From Begonia masoniana (Eukaryota; Streptophyta; Magnoliopsida; Cucurbitales; Begoniaceae): a stretch of DNA of 64,000 bases. Shown here piece by piece: positions 43,152-56,639 of the stretch; within the stretch, counting starts at the first letter, position 1; each line of letters opens with the position of its first letter. A program made the position numbers and the translations under genes. Location: contig CM039508.1 in NCBI GenBank assembly GCA_022432975.1, positions 16,294,609-16,358,608 on the forward strand. The letters are read 5' to 3'. The notes beneath the pieces were generated by a model. The model did no database searches and was not told the origin of the DNA. It saw only the letters and a list, made by a program, of their open reading frames with translations.

Positions 43152-45826
43152 CGCCATCGTCGAAACCGTCATAGATCTGCAGAGCTGAATTTGGCCACAA
43201 AATGTATATTTACACATCAGAAGATGATAATCTAGGCTAGCTGTTGCAATTAAGGAGAAGAAGTTTATTCGAATTACCATTCGATTTCGTGCAGGACAGA
43301 GATTTTGTCCGATGGTTGAAGATCGGGCGAAGAATTCGGCTTCTGTGTCAAAAGACTTGCTAAACTTCGGCAGAACTGATGATGGACAGTTTATCAAATC
43401 GAAATCCAAGTATTTATCAATCAATTTAGCGGTATTTAAAAAGACGATGCATACTTTGTCGTAGGTTACGAGTTCTCCGGCAGATTTTGATACTTCGATG
43501 ACACAATCAGTCGGAGAAACCTCAATCACCTGCATTTGCAAGATAGAGTAGTGAGAATTTGAAATGTTTTAATATTTTCTGCAGCAAAAAAGTGAAATTC
43601 ACCTCTGCTGATAGATCTAAATGTGATCTAGAACATCTGGTCATCTTTTGTTTTGGATGAATTTTCATCTGGAATTCAAAAACAAAAAAAAATGGTGTAA
43701 ATACATTAGAAAAAAGGAAATTAAGAAGGCATTTTTTAAATTATTTACCCTGAAGTTGTTTCTTTTTTCAACCGATAAGCTCGAGTCTGTTGCAGCAGCT
43801 TCGATTTTTTCGATTGTTTCTTTGATGTTAAGATTTGATCCAAATCTCACTTTTTGTTTGTGTTCGTCCTGCAATCGAACACAGTTTAAGCTCACCGAAA
43901 AAAATCTTTTGAACTACTTCCAGCATAGTTTTGATTTTGACTCACCTGTCCTTCAAAAAGACCGGACAAATCAAGATCGCTTGACATAGCTATCAGTCGA
44001 AAAGCATTGATAAAACTCGGCGATTTTGGGATCTTCGTCTCGACAACATTCTCCTGATAAACAATCGGATTCTTTTAAACGAATAAGCGATAAAAAAAAG
44101 TAAAAACTATTTTCTAAATTGAGATTATACATCAATAGAATCAAATGCAGCATTAACATCATCCAAATAGATCTTCTCTTCGCTTTCGTATCCGTTATTA
44201 GGGATGTAATTTTCTTGAAACCATGGATCCTCCATTATTTCGGAGATTGTAATTCTCTGCAAGCCATAAAAGAAGAAGTCGATTAAATTTTTCGATCATA
44301 CTTTTTTATTTCGCAAAATGTTCTTCATTATCTACCTTTCTTGGATCAGGCTCAAGAATTTTGGAGATCAGGTTTGTTGCTCCTTCTGAAATCCAGTTTG
44401 GAAATGTATATTCTGCTCTAGATATCTTCAAACAATGATTTATCAGAATAAAAAAAAACTAAGACTTTCATGGTAAAAACTAAAATTTTGCAATTAAATT
44501 AAAGGGATTTATACCTTCTTGTACAAGTTCATCAGGTTGCGCTCATCAAACGGCAAGTAGCCGGCAAGCATCTCGAAAAGAACTACGCCACACGACCAAA
44601 CATCTGCAGCCGCCCCATCATAGCCGCGATTTACAAGAAGCTTTTTTAAAAGAATATGATGTGTCAGCCGTGCAATTCGAAGATCAAAAAACCAGTTTTT
44701 CAAAATTTTCCTTTCCAAGAAATAGTTTCCACCAAAGATTAATATAACACTAACCTCTGGTGCCACATAGCTGGGAGAGCCACATGCTGTAGTTAGCAAG
44801 TCACCAGGCTGTTGATACCAAAAAATTAAAAATCTCGTCAAATCTTTGGCTATAAATTATAAATTCTTGCTAGAATTTGTCCTAGATTTCTCTTATGTTC
44901 ATCGAATTTTTTATTTTTCCCATTTCTAGTATACTTTTATGATTGAGTAATTCCTCTTTGATTTCTCTCGCGTTCATCGAAGGAAAATCAAGGGTTTTAC
45001 CTTCTTAAATGCGCTAAGTCCAAAATCAGAGATCTTGAGATTGCCCTTCTGATCGAGCAGCAAGTTTTCTGGCTAAATTTTGAGACACCCAAATGAAACA
45101 TTTGTCAAAATCAGACAGATTGTTTAGATAACTCTTAATTCATATAGTTTCAAGATCGTCTTCTACCTTAAGGTCTCTGTGATATATTCCTTTATTATGG
45201 CAATAATCTATGGCATCGATCAGCTGCTGGAATATCTTCCGCGCTTCATCTTCCGCCAGTTTCTCGTAAAATGACTACAGAACGCAGCAAAACAGATAAC
45301 CCTTTAAATCTTCAATGGCAGCCATTTTTGAAGCAGTAATTTGGAGTTTCGTTTTAGTTAGAATCAAACTCACCATCCTGTCTGAAAGTTGTCCTCCACA
45401 AACATATTCCATGACGAGGTAAATCTTTGATTTCGAACCAATAACCTGGCATGAGGAATCTCGAATATGAAACTATGACTTCAAGTTGGGAAGAAATTTT
45501 AAGCTGTCTAATCGAATACCTCGTGGATTCTAACGATGTTGGGATGATGCAGAAGCTTCATTGTTCTTATCTCTCTCTGAACCTGAAATTAAATCTTCAT
45601 AAATCAGAATGAAGCTTAGCGAAGCTACAATGTTCATAAAAAAATGGAGGATTCAGATAATCGCCTGAGATTTGAGATTGCTTTCCATAACCATGTGTTT
45701 ATCAATGATCTTTATCGCAACCTGGTGGCCATTAGTGCTATCCACTGCGAGCTTCACCTTCGCGAAACTCCCCTCCCCAATCGTCCGACCTAGCTGGTAC
45801 TTCCCGATATTGTGGACGAAACCCAT
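43137..45826 (-). CDS. CIPK21: CBL-interacting protein kinase, CIPK21-like, 14 exons
   Basis: Ser/Thr kinase of the SnRK3 family; CBL calcium sensors bind its NAF motif and relieve autoinhibition. Exons (minus strand): 45665-45826, 45520-45582, 45374-45445, 45167-45274, 45001-45072, 44755-44808, 44515-44640, 44336-44425, 44131-44256, 43946-44053, 43749-43868, 43603-43668, 43455-43529, 43137-43364. All introns are phase 0. Seen: glycine loop GEGSFAKV, Lys39 (VAIKIIDK), HRDLK at 131-135, DFG at 151-153, VAPE, NAF box [20 protein letters not shown] at 305-324, and a C-terminal PPI-like region. FINAF...[10 protein letters not shown] and GELVTYDK most resemble Arabidopsis CIPK21 (from memory). Intron 1 has a GC donor. 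The last exon is unsure: it adds 75 residues, longer than the family. An in-frame ATG at 45889 would add 21 residues; the start MGFV fits the family. Confidence 0.9.
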
Positions 45827-45888
45827 TTCTGTATTCAGACTCCAAAAATTTGCAGCAAAAAAAGTCGACGCAATCAATCTATCAGACA

Positions 45889-45942
45889 ATCTCCTCCTCC
45901 TTCTTCTTCGTCTTCGTCTTCTTCTTCTTCTGCCGAATCGAG
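45889..45942 (-). repeat. GAA/GAG-rich microsatellite in the leader of the kinase gene
   Basis: The plus strand reads CTCCTCCTCCTTCTTCTTCG, then TCTTCGTCTTCTTCTTCTTC, ending near TGCCGAATCG. It lies just upstream of the proposed start, so it is purine-rich (GAAGAAG) in the transcript. Confidence 0.7.
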
Positions 45943-46650
45943 AAGATGTTCTTATAGTGGAAATGCCTGACTATGGCGACGAGGGTCTGATTTTGGACGG
46001 TAAAGGAAGATCCTTCGCACCTGCCATGTGACTGGTTCTGAATGTGTGAGAGGGGAGTTCGAAGAATATTTACAGAGCTGTTATGGAGGTAAACGATTTT
46101 GTGGACTGGCATTGTAGGGAGGCTACTCTCGTTGTCTGGTTGGTCGTAGTTGGGCAAGCGTGGGTTTGAATGGAAGGTAGGCGAAGAAGATCGCTGAATT
46201 GTTGGAGGAAGATCATTAATTCCTCTCTCCCTCCATTTTTCACTTCACATCCCAACTCTGTAAATTCTTGCCATCAAATCCAAAAGTTGACTTTTCTTTT
46301 TATCAAACCAATCATAATACACCCTGATTTTACTTATTATCCTGTCACGCTGATTGGTGTATAATTAATGTAAATTTTAATTGTTAAATAATAATTAATA
46401 AGCATAGTATCATAAATTTATTAATTTTTAATCAAGTATTGACCATATGAATTAAAATTTCTAGCATAATTAATACAAGGGCGTGACTAATGAATTTTAA
46501 CGTTACTTTTTAACTCCTGATCGTTAAATTCATCGTGCATTGCTCCTTTATTCATTCAAGTGAATAATCGCTCAAAATCTTTGACATTTTCGACTTTTGA
46601 CACACTAAATAAGCACGTACTCCGCTATTTAAATATATTTATGTGATAGC

Positions 46651-46836
46651 TCGTCATGTGAAGGTAAATATAACTCAGTGATAGAGCTCAATCCATACAA
46701 ATGAGGGTGGACAATTCCACATCATTTGAGAGAGTGAAAAAAATACATAATTTATAAGTAAAGTTTTTATCCCTACTTAATGACTAATGCAACGTGATTT
46801 TTACTAACACCAAGAGTAAATTTGTGAGTCTTCATC
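46651..46836. repeat. Dispersed repeat, copy 2 (partner at 7414-7600)
   Basis: Shares ordered blocks with 7414-7600: GTCATGTGAAGG, CACATC, TTTATAAGTAA, CTACTTAAT, ACTAACACCAAGA. Same strand and similar length. Class unknown. Confidence 0.6.
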
Positions 46837-49800
46837 CCAAAATAGATAATATTGTATTGGAACCGCCTTTGAATTCCACAATTTCTTAGAAATATATCAA
46901 CATGTAGCCGATTCAAAAGAGTAGCATCTACCTACTAAACTATGGTTGCGCAACTCTATTATTATTAGCAACCTTGATTTCTATGGCGAGTCATGGCTCA
47001 TTAAATTAATAACAACAACAAATAGGTTAAATTAAAGAAGAGAGAGAAAATACAATACCATTTGAAGTATTATTTTTGTTTTGAAAAAGTGGACGCAGTC
47101 ATTGAAACGATTATTATGAAACTAAATGTACGATATTTTCTACCATTAAATTTATTATTATATGATTTTAATTATATCATTAATTAATTATAGATATAAT
47201 GTTATGCATGATTAAGTAATAAACTAAAATATACCCATTTATAAAATGAGTGGATTTGCTTAGTTTTAATTTTAATTTTAATTTTAATTTTGGAGAAAAG
47301 ATTAAATTAAATTAGGTGGCCTAAAAAGTTAAAAGGAAAAAAGGTTGTAGTTGGGGAAGTGGATATCTAAATTATTGCATGTGGGAAATGTGTCATTTTC
47401 AAAATATAACAACGTGAATGAATGTGGTCGGAAATTTTATAGAATATATTATTTACTTTATTTAATAAATGATGGTCCCTCCTCGTTATACATGTGCCTT
47501 GTGCTCTTGACAAGCATGACTTGTATTACTTGATATGGATACTAATAAAGATAAAGAATATTTTGAACCTACTAATTTCACCGAATACCCATTTTGAAAT
47601 AATTTTTATTTTCATATTTAACTATTAATTATTGAATAAAGAAAACAGGGTCTAAGGAACATGTTTCACGTGATCAATTAAAAATGAAGAGTAAAGAATT
47701 TGTCAATTTGAATTTGGGATTTTAGTATTACTAAATTGAGTACTATTTTTTTCAAAAGTGACCAATTAAAGTAGAAGTTGGCTTGCCACGTTTATCACTT
47801 CCTGTTTATCCTAAGTTTATTATTATTAGACTTTTTTTTCCCAAAATATTGTGTATTGTTAATGATTTACTTTTGTTTTACTAGGCCAACTAGTTGGTTG
47901 GCTTGTCAACAAAGCTAGATTATCAAACAAAAATCTTGGCTAAGATTGTCACTTTTTCATGTAAAAATGAAATAATCATAGCATATAGATTTAAAAAGAG
48001 ATCGATGAGCGACCAATAAACTTGCTCGTATTGGCCTACTTAAAAATATGTCGATATTATATATGGGTCGTGCCTCTTTGTCACGAAAATGTTATGATCA
48101 AATAACGAGACTTGTCGAAAAGTTTTCTTGCACTCTATCAACAACTTTGATAGTCACCGTTTCAGGCATTTTAACGAGTTTTCAATGACATCTTTGATTG
48201 TATGAGAGGAATTTTCTGTTGAGTGTCAAAAAATACGCTAGTCTATGAAAATGCATTTCTCATTGTACGAGTGAGTGGAGCTACCCCGAGTCAAATAATC
48301 GTATGGAGCCGTGCCCGAGATCGTGACTTGGGCAAATTTAAATAAAAACAAAAGAAAAAAATTGTTTATGGGATGAAAGATTAGTTAAAATATTAAACTG
48401 TTGAATTGAAATTAATTTAACATATTTGTATTTTAAATCTTGTACATGAATATTTTAAATTTTTTATTGTGGTAATTTCTTACTATGTAAGTTTTTCGAT
48501 TTAGAATATTTTCATCCTGATAAATTTTCAAAAACTTTGAAAAAAATGAAATGTTGGGTTGAAGTTAATTTAATCACTTATATTCTTAAAACCTGAACAA
48601 AATCTGTTAGATTATTTTGATTTTAGCTTCAAATAGAAGCTAACAAATCAAACAACCATGGATTTGAACTTATCCTGCGAACATATTTGGTATTTGTATT
48701 AAGCTTCTGCATTCAAATGTCGATTTGGGCTTCTTTTTTGCTCAAATTTGAAGTGAGAAATACGAAAAGAGAAACATGGTTCTTGACTCGGCTTTCTATA
48801 CGTTCAATTGACCAACTCGGTTCCATCATTTTACAACCCTAAAAACCGAAAAACTTCAACTCTTTTTGTTCCACAAAAAGATAAACTGAATTTAGTTTTC
48901 TGGCCTTATCAATTTTGTTGGGTTTAATCAGACATGTTTGGTTTTTGAAACACTTTTGAGTATTTTTTATTTTTTTCAAAAACTTTTAGTTGAGAAAAGA
49001 AAACAAGAAAATATATTTTTAAAAGATTTGATAGCCCATGTGAAACCTATTTAATAATAAATGTTAATAAATTTTTAAAGGTTATGGAAGAATCAGCTCA
49101 ATGCAACTTGTTGGGTTTGTAATGGTCAAATTTGTCTCGTCTTGACCTTTAGTCACAAGCTTCGCTCAATGAGAACCAAATTTGTCTCTTAGACCCTAAA
49201 TCCTAGCACTAACTCAAAAGCTTGACACAGGCTCACAGCTCACAATTTAATATAATAGAGTTGATAATAATCATAGCATTTTGAAATGATTTTCCAACTT
49301 CAGATTCGAAAGAAAAAGAACGTTGAGAGGGGCCACGCCCAAACTAAATGCATGAAAATATAATTTATTTTTTAAGAGTTTGAAATAATTGTGCTTCAAT
49401 CATTAATGTTTCGTCCAAAAATAATTGTTTTTGTGCATTATTTTTCAAATTATTGGCAGTTCATCCAATACCACACGAATATACTAATAAAATACACAAT
49501 AAAAGCAACAAGGCTGATCTTACCAAAATCTTAGTGGTTAGGCTATATATCCATATTTTTTTATATTTAAATTTTAGTCTGTAAATTTTTTACGACCTAT
49601 TGAGATCACGATTAATCTCATCTTCAGTTTCTTCATTCATTTTGTTAAAGTTTAATAACCTGACTTTTTTTTGGGTCGAGCCAATTTCATTTTTAGTATT
49701 TGAATTTTTATTTATGAATATATATTTATATGTCATGCATCTTGATTAAGTAGTTTTTTCAGTTAAGATTTTCACGTTAGGGTCCAATTTTGCTTTTTTT

Positions 49801-51781
49801 TTTTTTTTATTTCCAATATTATTGTTTGATTTCAACACGTTTGAGTATCGCAGATTCACGATCCAAAAAACACTTCTTTCGAAAATCTAATTCTTCATCT
49901 TGAGTTGTCTTTATTTGGCCAACTAGGACAAGGGTTGTCCAAATCTAGAGTGACATCAAATTTAATATTTGAGAACATCTTGCCTCATAAATTCCAATTA
50001 AATTATTACTATTGCAAGCATCATTTAGCTAGCATGACAAGGCAAGCGACACGTCGGGACCCAACTTGTTACTATAATAATACACAACTTGTTACTATGA
50101 TTGCTATGATTGTCCTCGCTACCTTTCTCCTACTTAAATATTTTTTTTTTGTAGCATTTTGATTTATATATTTACTCATTTATTTGGACCTACATTTAAT
50201 ATTAGATGCATATTATAGTTTTATATTACAATATTATATTATAATGTGATATTAATTCACTGTATAAGTAATATATTATAGAATAAAATTCATGTTAAAC
50301 CTTAAATTTAAGAACGAAAAACAACTGGGTACTTAAATTTTATTTTTTAAGCAAATGATTCTCTGAATTTAGGAGGGTTAACAATTAATTCCCAATATTT
50401 AAAGATTTTATCAGAGAAATCATGTTTTTGTTACTTGATCTTTTCAGATGAGTGCTTGCTAAAGATAAACAACTTCTTAGAGAATGATTTTAGTGATTTT
50501 AGGTGCTGCGTTTTTCAACTTGTTTCTGTATAAAATTGCAAATGACAAAATTTTTTTATAAGAATTATTTTTCTCTGAAAATTACTAAACAAAGAAGATT
50601 ACGTGACAAAAAATTGATTCTTTTAGAAACTTGTCTAATGATGATGATGTAATTGATAACATTCTTGAGTTAATGGAGTTATTTTGTTGAAATAAAAATT
50701 TAATGATTTACTGGCATTTCAGCTCTAAGTTTAATGACAAAGTTGCACTCTACCGTAGGTTATTTTAAATAAGATTGCTTGAGAAGTATTTAAACCTTCT
50801 ATATACAGGTAAAGCCAATTATGTTGTTTCCTATTTTGTTTTGCATCTCAAAGTAATATGTGATTAGTGCCGTTTAACATGCTATGCCTTGGTTTTTTGT
50901 TATTTAAAGAACAATTCATTCTATCAATTAAATAACATGTGATATAGATATGAACAATCTTAAAAGGAATAATGTTATGTTTCTTCTTGTCCCCATAAAA
51001 AGAAAAAAAAAAGAGTTTATTAGAAATATCAAACGAGCATTAATGGTAGGACTAATTCAATTGAAACCGAAAAAATCAAGATTTTTATCTTGGTTTGTTG
51101 CGTTTCCAATCTTAAACAAAATGAACTCAGTTGAATGGAAGATTTTCCGTTCTATTCTCAATTTTCATTTTGACAAACCGAACTGAATAGGAATGTATTC
51201 CTAGGAACGTATTTAGGTCTTTGTCATAATTTTTGTATAATTAGAAGCCAAATCGAAGCACAATTAACCAAAACATACCAATATTAAGTAAAAATTAAAC
51301 CAAAGTCAACACAAAATGGTAAAAAAGAAGAAGAAAAAACTCTTAAAACCAAACCTTGATTGAATTGAGCAAAATTGAAATCACATTCGATTTTTGTTCT
51401 ATTTTGATTTATGTTCGATTTTATTTCAACTATAAATTTGATAAACGAACATGTTATTTTGGTTCAAAGGGTGAACCTAATTGAACTGAACCAATCTACG
51501 TCGCCAAACATTTTCATTATTTTCAACAGAACAAAAAAAATATATTTTTACTAAAAATAGAAAACAAATCCAAAAAATCAATTATATGGCCTACATATTT
51601 ATTCTAACTTTGTCGTTTTTCTTCCCAAATTTTAATAGCAAAACCAACCAAACTTTCTCTTTTGCACCCTCAATAATTCCAAACTTTTTAATTTTATTAT
51701 TTTCAAAGGACATTAATTCGCACTAATTTTAGATTTTTTTTACTACAGAACTAATGTTTAAGTACAAGTAAATTTAGAGTG

Positions 51782-51785
<4 letters not shown>

Positions 51786-51841
<56 letters not shown>
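51786..51841. repeat. TA dinucleotide microsatellite, about 28 repeats
   Basis: An uninterrupted alternating TA run of about 56 bp, a likely length-variable site. Confidence 0.95.
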
Positions 51842-51844
<3 letters not shown>

Positions 51845-52139
51845 ACACCTCTTTTATTACCTAAAAAAATTGAAACAAATTGAAGAAAATAAAGAAACGC
51901 ATATGAAATTACCATAACATCACTCAATAATTTGAAAAGTTCTCAATTTTCAAATGAAGTGTGATAGTATTAACCTTAAAGTGATGCGGACAACATGACA
52001 ATAAATGTCAATATATTTGATTTACTTATGAAAGAATGAATTACGTACAATTTGAATATCGTTTTTATTGTTACAATATAAATGAGTAAGTCGAGGAAGA
52101 AAAACACACATAAGCAATCAATCAACGCAACTAAATTAT

Positions 52140-53840
52140 CTCGCAAGTACTAGAAGCCATAACATGATACTCTGCCTTTGTAGAAGATCCAGAGATACTA
52201 TCTTACGTTTTGTTCTTCCATGAAATATGAGTATCTCCTAAAAAGATACAAAATCCAGTAGTAGATTTATGATCTATAGCAGCAACAACCCAATCAGTAT
52301 TAGAGTACGCATGGATCTCCAAGAAAGAAGTGGATGAAAAAAAACTTTGAAAATGAGTGCCTCGAAAATACCTTAAAATACGTAGAAGAGTAGCCCAGTG
52401 AACTATAGTAGGTAAATCAACAAATTGGATTACGATACGAACACAGTTTGAAATATATGGACAAGTTATGTTGAGACAAATTATGGTGAGGTAAACCAAA
52501 TTGCCATTAATAGTATGATACAAGTTAGGATCTCACAAAAGTATTTGATCAAAAGAAGAATATCGAGCATTAAGATCAAGAGGTGTACTGACTGTCTTGT
52601 TATCTGTAAGTTGAAACACGCTCAAATATGCATCAATATACTTAGTTTGAGAGAGAAGAATACCATGTAGTGAAGAAGAAACTTTAATTCTTAGAAAATA
52701 ATGAAGATGGCCTGGATCCTTCATTGCAAACCTCCTAGTTCACTCATATTTTAATGTAGCAATCCCACAAATGTCATCACCAATAATAATCATATCATCA
52801 ATATATAAAGAAAGTACAATAGGACCAACAGATAAACATTTGACAAATAAAGGTGACTCATAACAATTGATAGGAAAGCCAAGTGAAGTAATCACTCTAG
52901 AAAACTTTTTAAATCATGCACGAGGTGTCTTTTTAAGTCTATAAAAAGCTTTTCTAAACTTGTAAACTTTCTCAAACTGATGAGGAACACTAGTTAGAGG
53001 TGTCATGTAGACTTCCTCTTGAAGGTCTTTATTCAAAAAAGTATTTTTAACATCCATCTACGAAATATGTCATTGTCGAATAGAGGCTACTGCAATAAGG
53101 GTGAGAACTGTGGTCATTTTATTGACGAGTGCAAAAGTCTCCTCATAATCTATGTCATACTCTTGAGAATATCTTTGGCACTCAACCGAGCTTTGTATCG
53201 TTTAATAAACCTGTTAGACTTGGTTTTAGTTCTATAGACCCAATGAGATTCAATGAAATGTTTACCCAGAGATAATGGTATCAAGTCTCAGGTATGAGTT
53301 AGATGCATAACAATTTCTTGAGCCATGGCAATCTACCCAACGAGGATCATGAATAACCTCTTTATAAGATACAAACTCAACAAGATAGTGAATAAAGGTT
53401 AAAAAGGAAACAAATGAGTTAAATAACAAAAATAAGCAAAATCAAGGAATGTAGTAGACTTACGAATACATGTAGTTTGACAAGGGTGAGAAGAAGCTGC
53501 AATCATAGGTGATGATGGAACAACAATAGAAGAAAGAGGAGAAGGCGCCAAGTACCAGAACCTGTCACATTATCAACTAGAATTTTGGAAGAAACATAAA
53601 CTGAAGTGAAACTAAGGGGATCAATATCACAATCAGCGACAAAAGGATCAATACACCTCAAATCAAACTTAAATGCTTCTTTGAGTTCTTTAACTTGTTC
53701 TTGAATCGACCCATTTGGAATAAGTAATGAATGTTTCATAACAGAACATTTATTAACATCAATGTTTCCAATGTTAGGTGGCGTGCCATGGCACCTGGGC
53801 AAATTTTCCCTTCTTTGAGAACTTGTTGTGCAATCCCGTG
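52140..53840 (-). pseudogene. Copia reverse transcriptase / RNase H debris
   Basis: On the minus strand, reverse transcriptase remains run from about 53330 down: the VKNTFLNKDLQEEVYM-like region near 53020-53070, then FEKF and LYIDDMIII-like text near 52790-52810 with the YIDD-type box. The connection follows (MKDPGHLHYFLRIKV, KYIDAYLSVFQL, 52533-52724), then RNase H (LRILRYFRGT, AYSNTDWVVAAIDHKSTTG, 52203-52523). Stops are frequent. No LTRs or gag were found nearby. The motif set fits Copia but not the SIRE-like copies elsewhere in the window. Confidence 0.8.
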
Positions 53841-53841
53841 A

Positions 53842-53905
53842 TGGACTATCTCAATTGTAGAATTCATCAATATGGACTACCTCAATTGTAGAATTCATCA
53901 ATATC
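53842..53905. repeat. 32-bp tandem duplication
   Basis: ATGGACTA(T/C)CTCAATTG, then TAGAATTCATCAAT, occurs twice in direct succession between the two Copia fragments. Confidence 0.85.
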
Positions 53906-54049
53906 ATTAGATTATTATAAATGTACTAATGGTTAACTCTGCCAAAAATTAAACCATATTGAATTTCTAAATATAATTTAATGCATAATTTTGAGATTTT
54001 TTGTATTTTTAATCTATTTCTATGTTTGTACAGGTATTTAGTTAAGATC

Positions 54050-54960
54050 TAGTCTAATTTAATGTCATCACTAATAATAATAATATTATCAATATATAAA
54101 GAAAGTACAATAGGACCAACAGATAAACATTTGACAAATAAAGTTGAGTCATAACAATTGATAGTAAAGCCAAGTGAAGTAATCACACTAGAAAACTTTT
54201 CAAACCATGCACAGAGTGTCTTTTTAAGTTTATGAAGAGCTTTTCTAAACTTATAAACTTTCTCAGACTGATGAGGAACACTAGTTGGAGGTATCATGTA
54301 GACTTCCTCTCGAAGATCTTTATTCAAAAAAGCATTTTTAACATCCATCTATGAAATATGTCATGTTGAATAGAGGCTACTACAATAAGGGTGCGAACTG
54401 TGGTCATTTTACTAACGAGTGCAAAAGTCTCCTCATAATCTATGTCATACTTTTGAGAATATCTTTAGCACTCAACCGAGCTTTGTATCGTTTAATAGAC
54501 CCGTTAGACTTGGTTTTAGTTTTATAGACCCAACAAGATTCAATGAAATGTTTAACCAGAGACAATGGTATCAAGTCTCAAGTATGAGTTAGATGCATAA
54601 CAATTTCCTGAGCCATGATAGTCTACCAACGAGGACCATGAATAACTTCTTTATAAGATACAAACTCAACAAGATAGTGAATAAAGGTTAAAAATGAAAC
54701 AAATGAGTTAAATAAAAAAAATAAGCAAAATCAAGGAGTGCAGTAGACTTACAAATACATGTAGTCTGACAAGGGTGAAAGAAGCTGCAATCATAGGTGA
54801 TGATGGAACAACAATAGAAGAAAGAGGAGAAGGAGCCAAGTACCAGAATCTGTCACATTATCAGCTGGAATTTTGGGAGAAACATAAACTGAAGTGAAAC
54901 TAGGGGGATCAATATCACAATGAACAACAAAAGGATCAATACACCTGAAATAATACTTAA
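54050..54960 (-). pseudogene. Duplicated Copia reverse transcriptase fragment
   Basis: A copy of about 52771-53670 displaced by 1291 bp, roughly 95% identical by eye. The open part 54049-54348 has MDVKNAFLNKDLREEVYM, ALHKLKKTLCAWFEKF and SLYIDNIIII, where the catalytic box reads YIDN instead of YIDD. The similarity stops near 54960, where an LTR remnant begins. Confidence 0.85.
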
Positions 54961-54964
54961 ATCC

Positions 54965-56639
54965 CTATAAAGCTTGAAAATAACCAAGCAGTTCCAGTAT
55001 AACCTCTATAAAAGACTTAACCAAAAGAATTCATAAACGGGTTACCAAAACATCAAAACGTGTAAGTTTTCTAGCTAATCACCCATCAACCCAACAAAAC
55101 ATCCCTGTACATTTATCGACGTTTCTAACTATCAAAATCCTAAAATACCTACGTGATGTCCCCACGGGTCAAAATTTGCGTCGATTGCCCAGCGCACTCC
55201 AACGGGCTATCCTCCTTCAACCTGCTTATACATCGGGCGGAGAAACGTCGTCCTCACCTGTATCGAAGTCACCTACACTATAGAAAATAAACTATGAGCT
55301 AAAGACTCAGTAATTTACGTAAATGTAAATGCATGCTATGCTTGCGGGGTTTGTAAAAACATGCATTTCTTTTCATTATTTAGTTACATAGCGGGAGGTG
55401 TCACCGGAGGTTGACTCACCAGATAGAGAGGACACATTTTGCGGTTGGATAGTCCTTTCTATCTGCAGGGGGAAAATATGCTCCTCCTCTCAGGACAGCC
55501 ATGTCTGAACCCCACCCCGACGTGACCGGGATTACATGCATTTCATATCTTTTCATTAGGTGTTTCTTTTCATGAAAACATATGCAGAAATTCATTTTTC
55601 GTGCCGGTTCGTAAAACATGATGCATGAACATGAATTTGAGCATAAACGTAAAGAAAAGCACAAACAATACTTAGAACCTAATGAAAAAACGTTCTAACA
55701 TACAATTATCCTAACTACCCTTCCAACCTACACTAAACAAGAATTTCTCCAATTATCCTCGGTCAACAAAGCTCATCTATGGCGTAGGCCGGATCAGCCA
55801 AACAAGTCACGAAGACTTACCTCGCGTCCGTAGCACACCGAGCTCCGTCCACGAGCGTTGTTCACCTAAACCAATTTATAGAAATTGTCATTAACATCGA
55901 GCTTAGAACATCGAATTTCAAAGACGGATGAAACTCCTAACTAAAGGAAATTTCCTAAAATTCTATTCTAACTCATTGAGGCATTTTATAGAGCAATTCA
56001 TGCTCGTGAATTCCTAACCTCAATTAATGGAGTTTCTAAGTTATCCAACAACCAATTCATCAATAAACCTACTAACTACGTCCAATAATCGCTAATACAT
56101 CCATTAGAGGAGCAATCACGGTAAACCTATCGATTTCAAACCTAAATCCACGTTTTTGACAAAACCCTAACGAAACCCTAACTGTATAACTCCGCAAAAA
56201 CCAAAATCTAACGTTCGAAAACTATAGAATCTTACCTAGGATTGTGATTGGACAAGAAAACGTGGAGAACGAAAGTCGATCGAAGGAGCGTTGGTCGCCG
56301 TAAGAGAGGAGTCGCGCAAGAGAGAAAATCGCCGTTGAGGTTCTCTGGAGGAGAAATGAAAATCGTGGGAGAAGAAAGAGGGTTTTTGATTTTTTATAAA
56401 ATTTAACCTGTCAAATTATCGTTTTTCCCTTTAGTCAGTTTTCTATTAAATTCTCCTCTGATTTCGTTAATTGATCCTCCGATCTGGTTTCTCCAAATTT
56501 TCTTATTTCTCCAAAAATTCCAATTTATTGCTAAGGCTCTATTAAAACCTTCTTTATTCGCGAAACGGATTATCTCCATTATTTACAGAAATGCCATTAT
56601 GTTGTGAAATTACAAAATCCCGTAAAACTGGGTGTTACA
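54965..56639 (-). repeat. Truncated Gypsy LTR remnant
   Basis: It has the same internal landmarks as the LTR at 56633-59094: ACTATGAGCTAAAGACTCAGTAA, written here as ACTATGAG then GACTCAGTAA, followed by ATGCATGCTATGC and later an ACTTACC splice-like block. It ends GGGTGTTACA at 56639, as expected for an LTR terminus. The left end is missing or eroded at the junction with Copia debris. Short frames (55416-55664) carry no domain. Confidence 0.6.

Larger units (their letters stand above)
46260..52140. other. AT-rich intergenic spacer
   Basis: About 5.9 kb with no recognisable coding domain. Its contents are the probable kinase promoter on the left, a dispersed repeat (46651-46836), an ATTTTAATTTT run (47262-47292) and a long TA microsatellite (51786-51841). 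Short frames (47351-47533, 49905-50162, 50950-51186) have no family features. Confidence 0.6.

Noticed and set aside
45824..45889. Longer kinase N-terminus starting MSDRLIAS
   Set aside because: The family normally starts a few residues before [12 protein letters not shown], and MGFV matches the CIPK21 pattern. The extension looks like untranslated leader.
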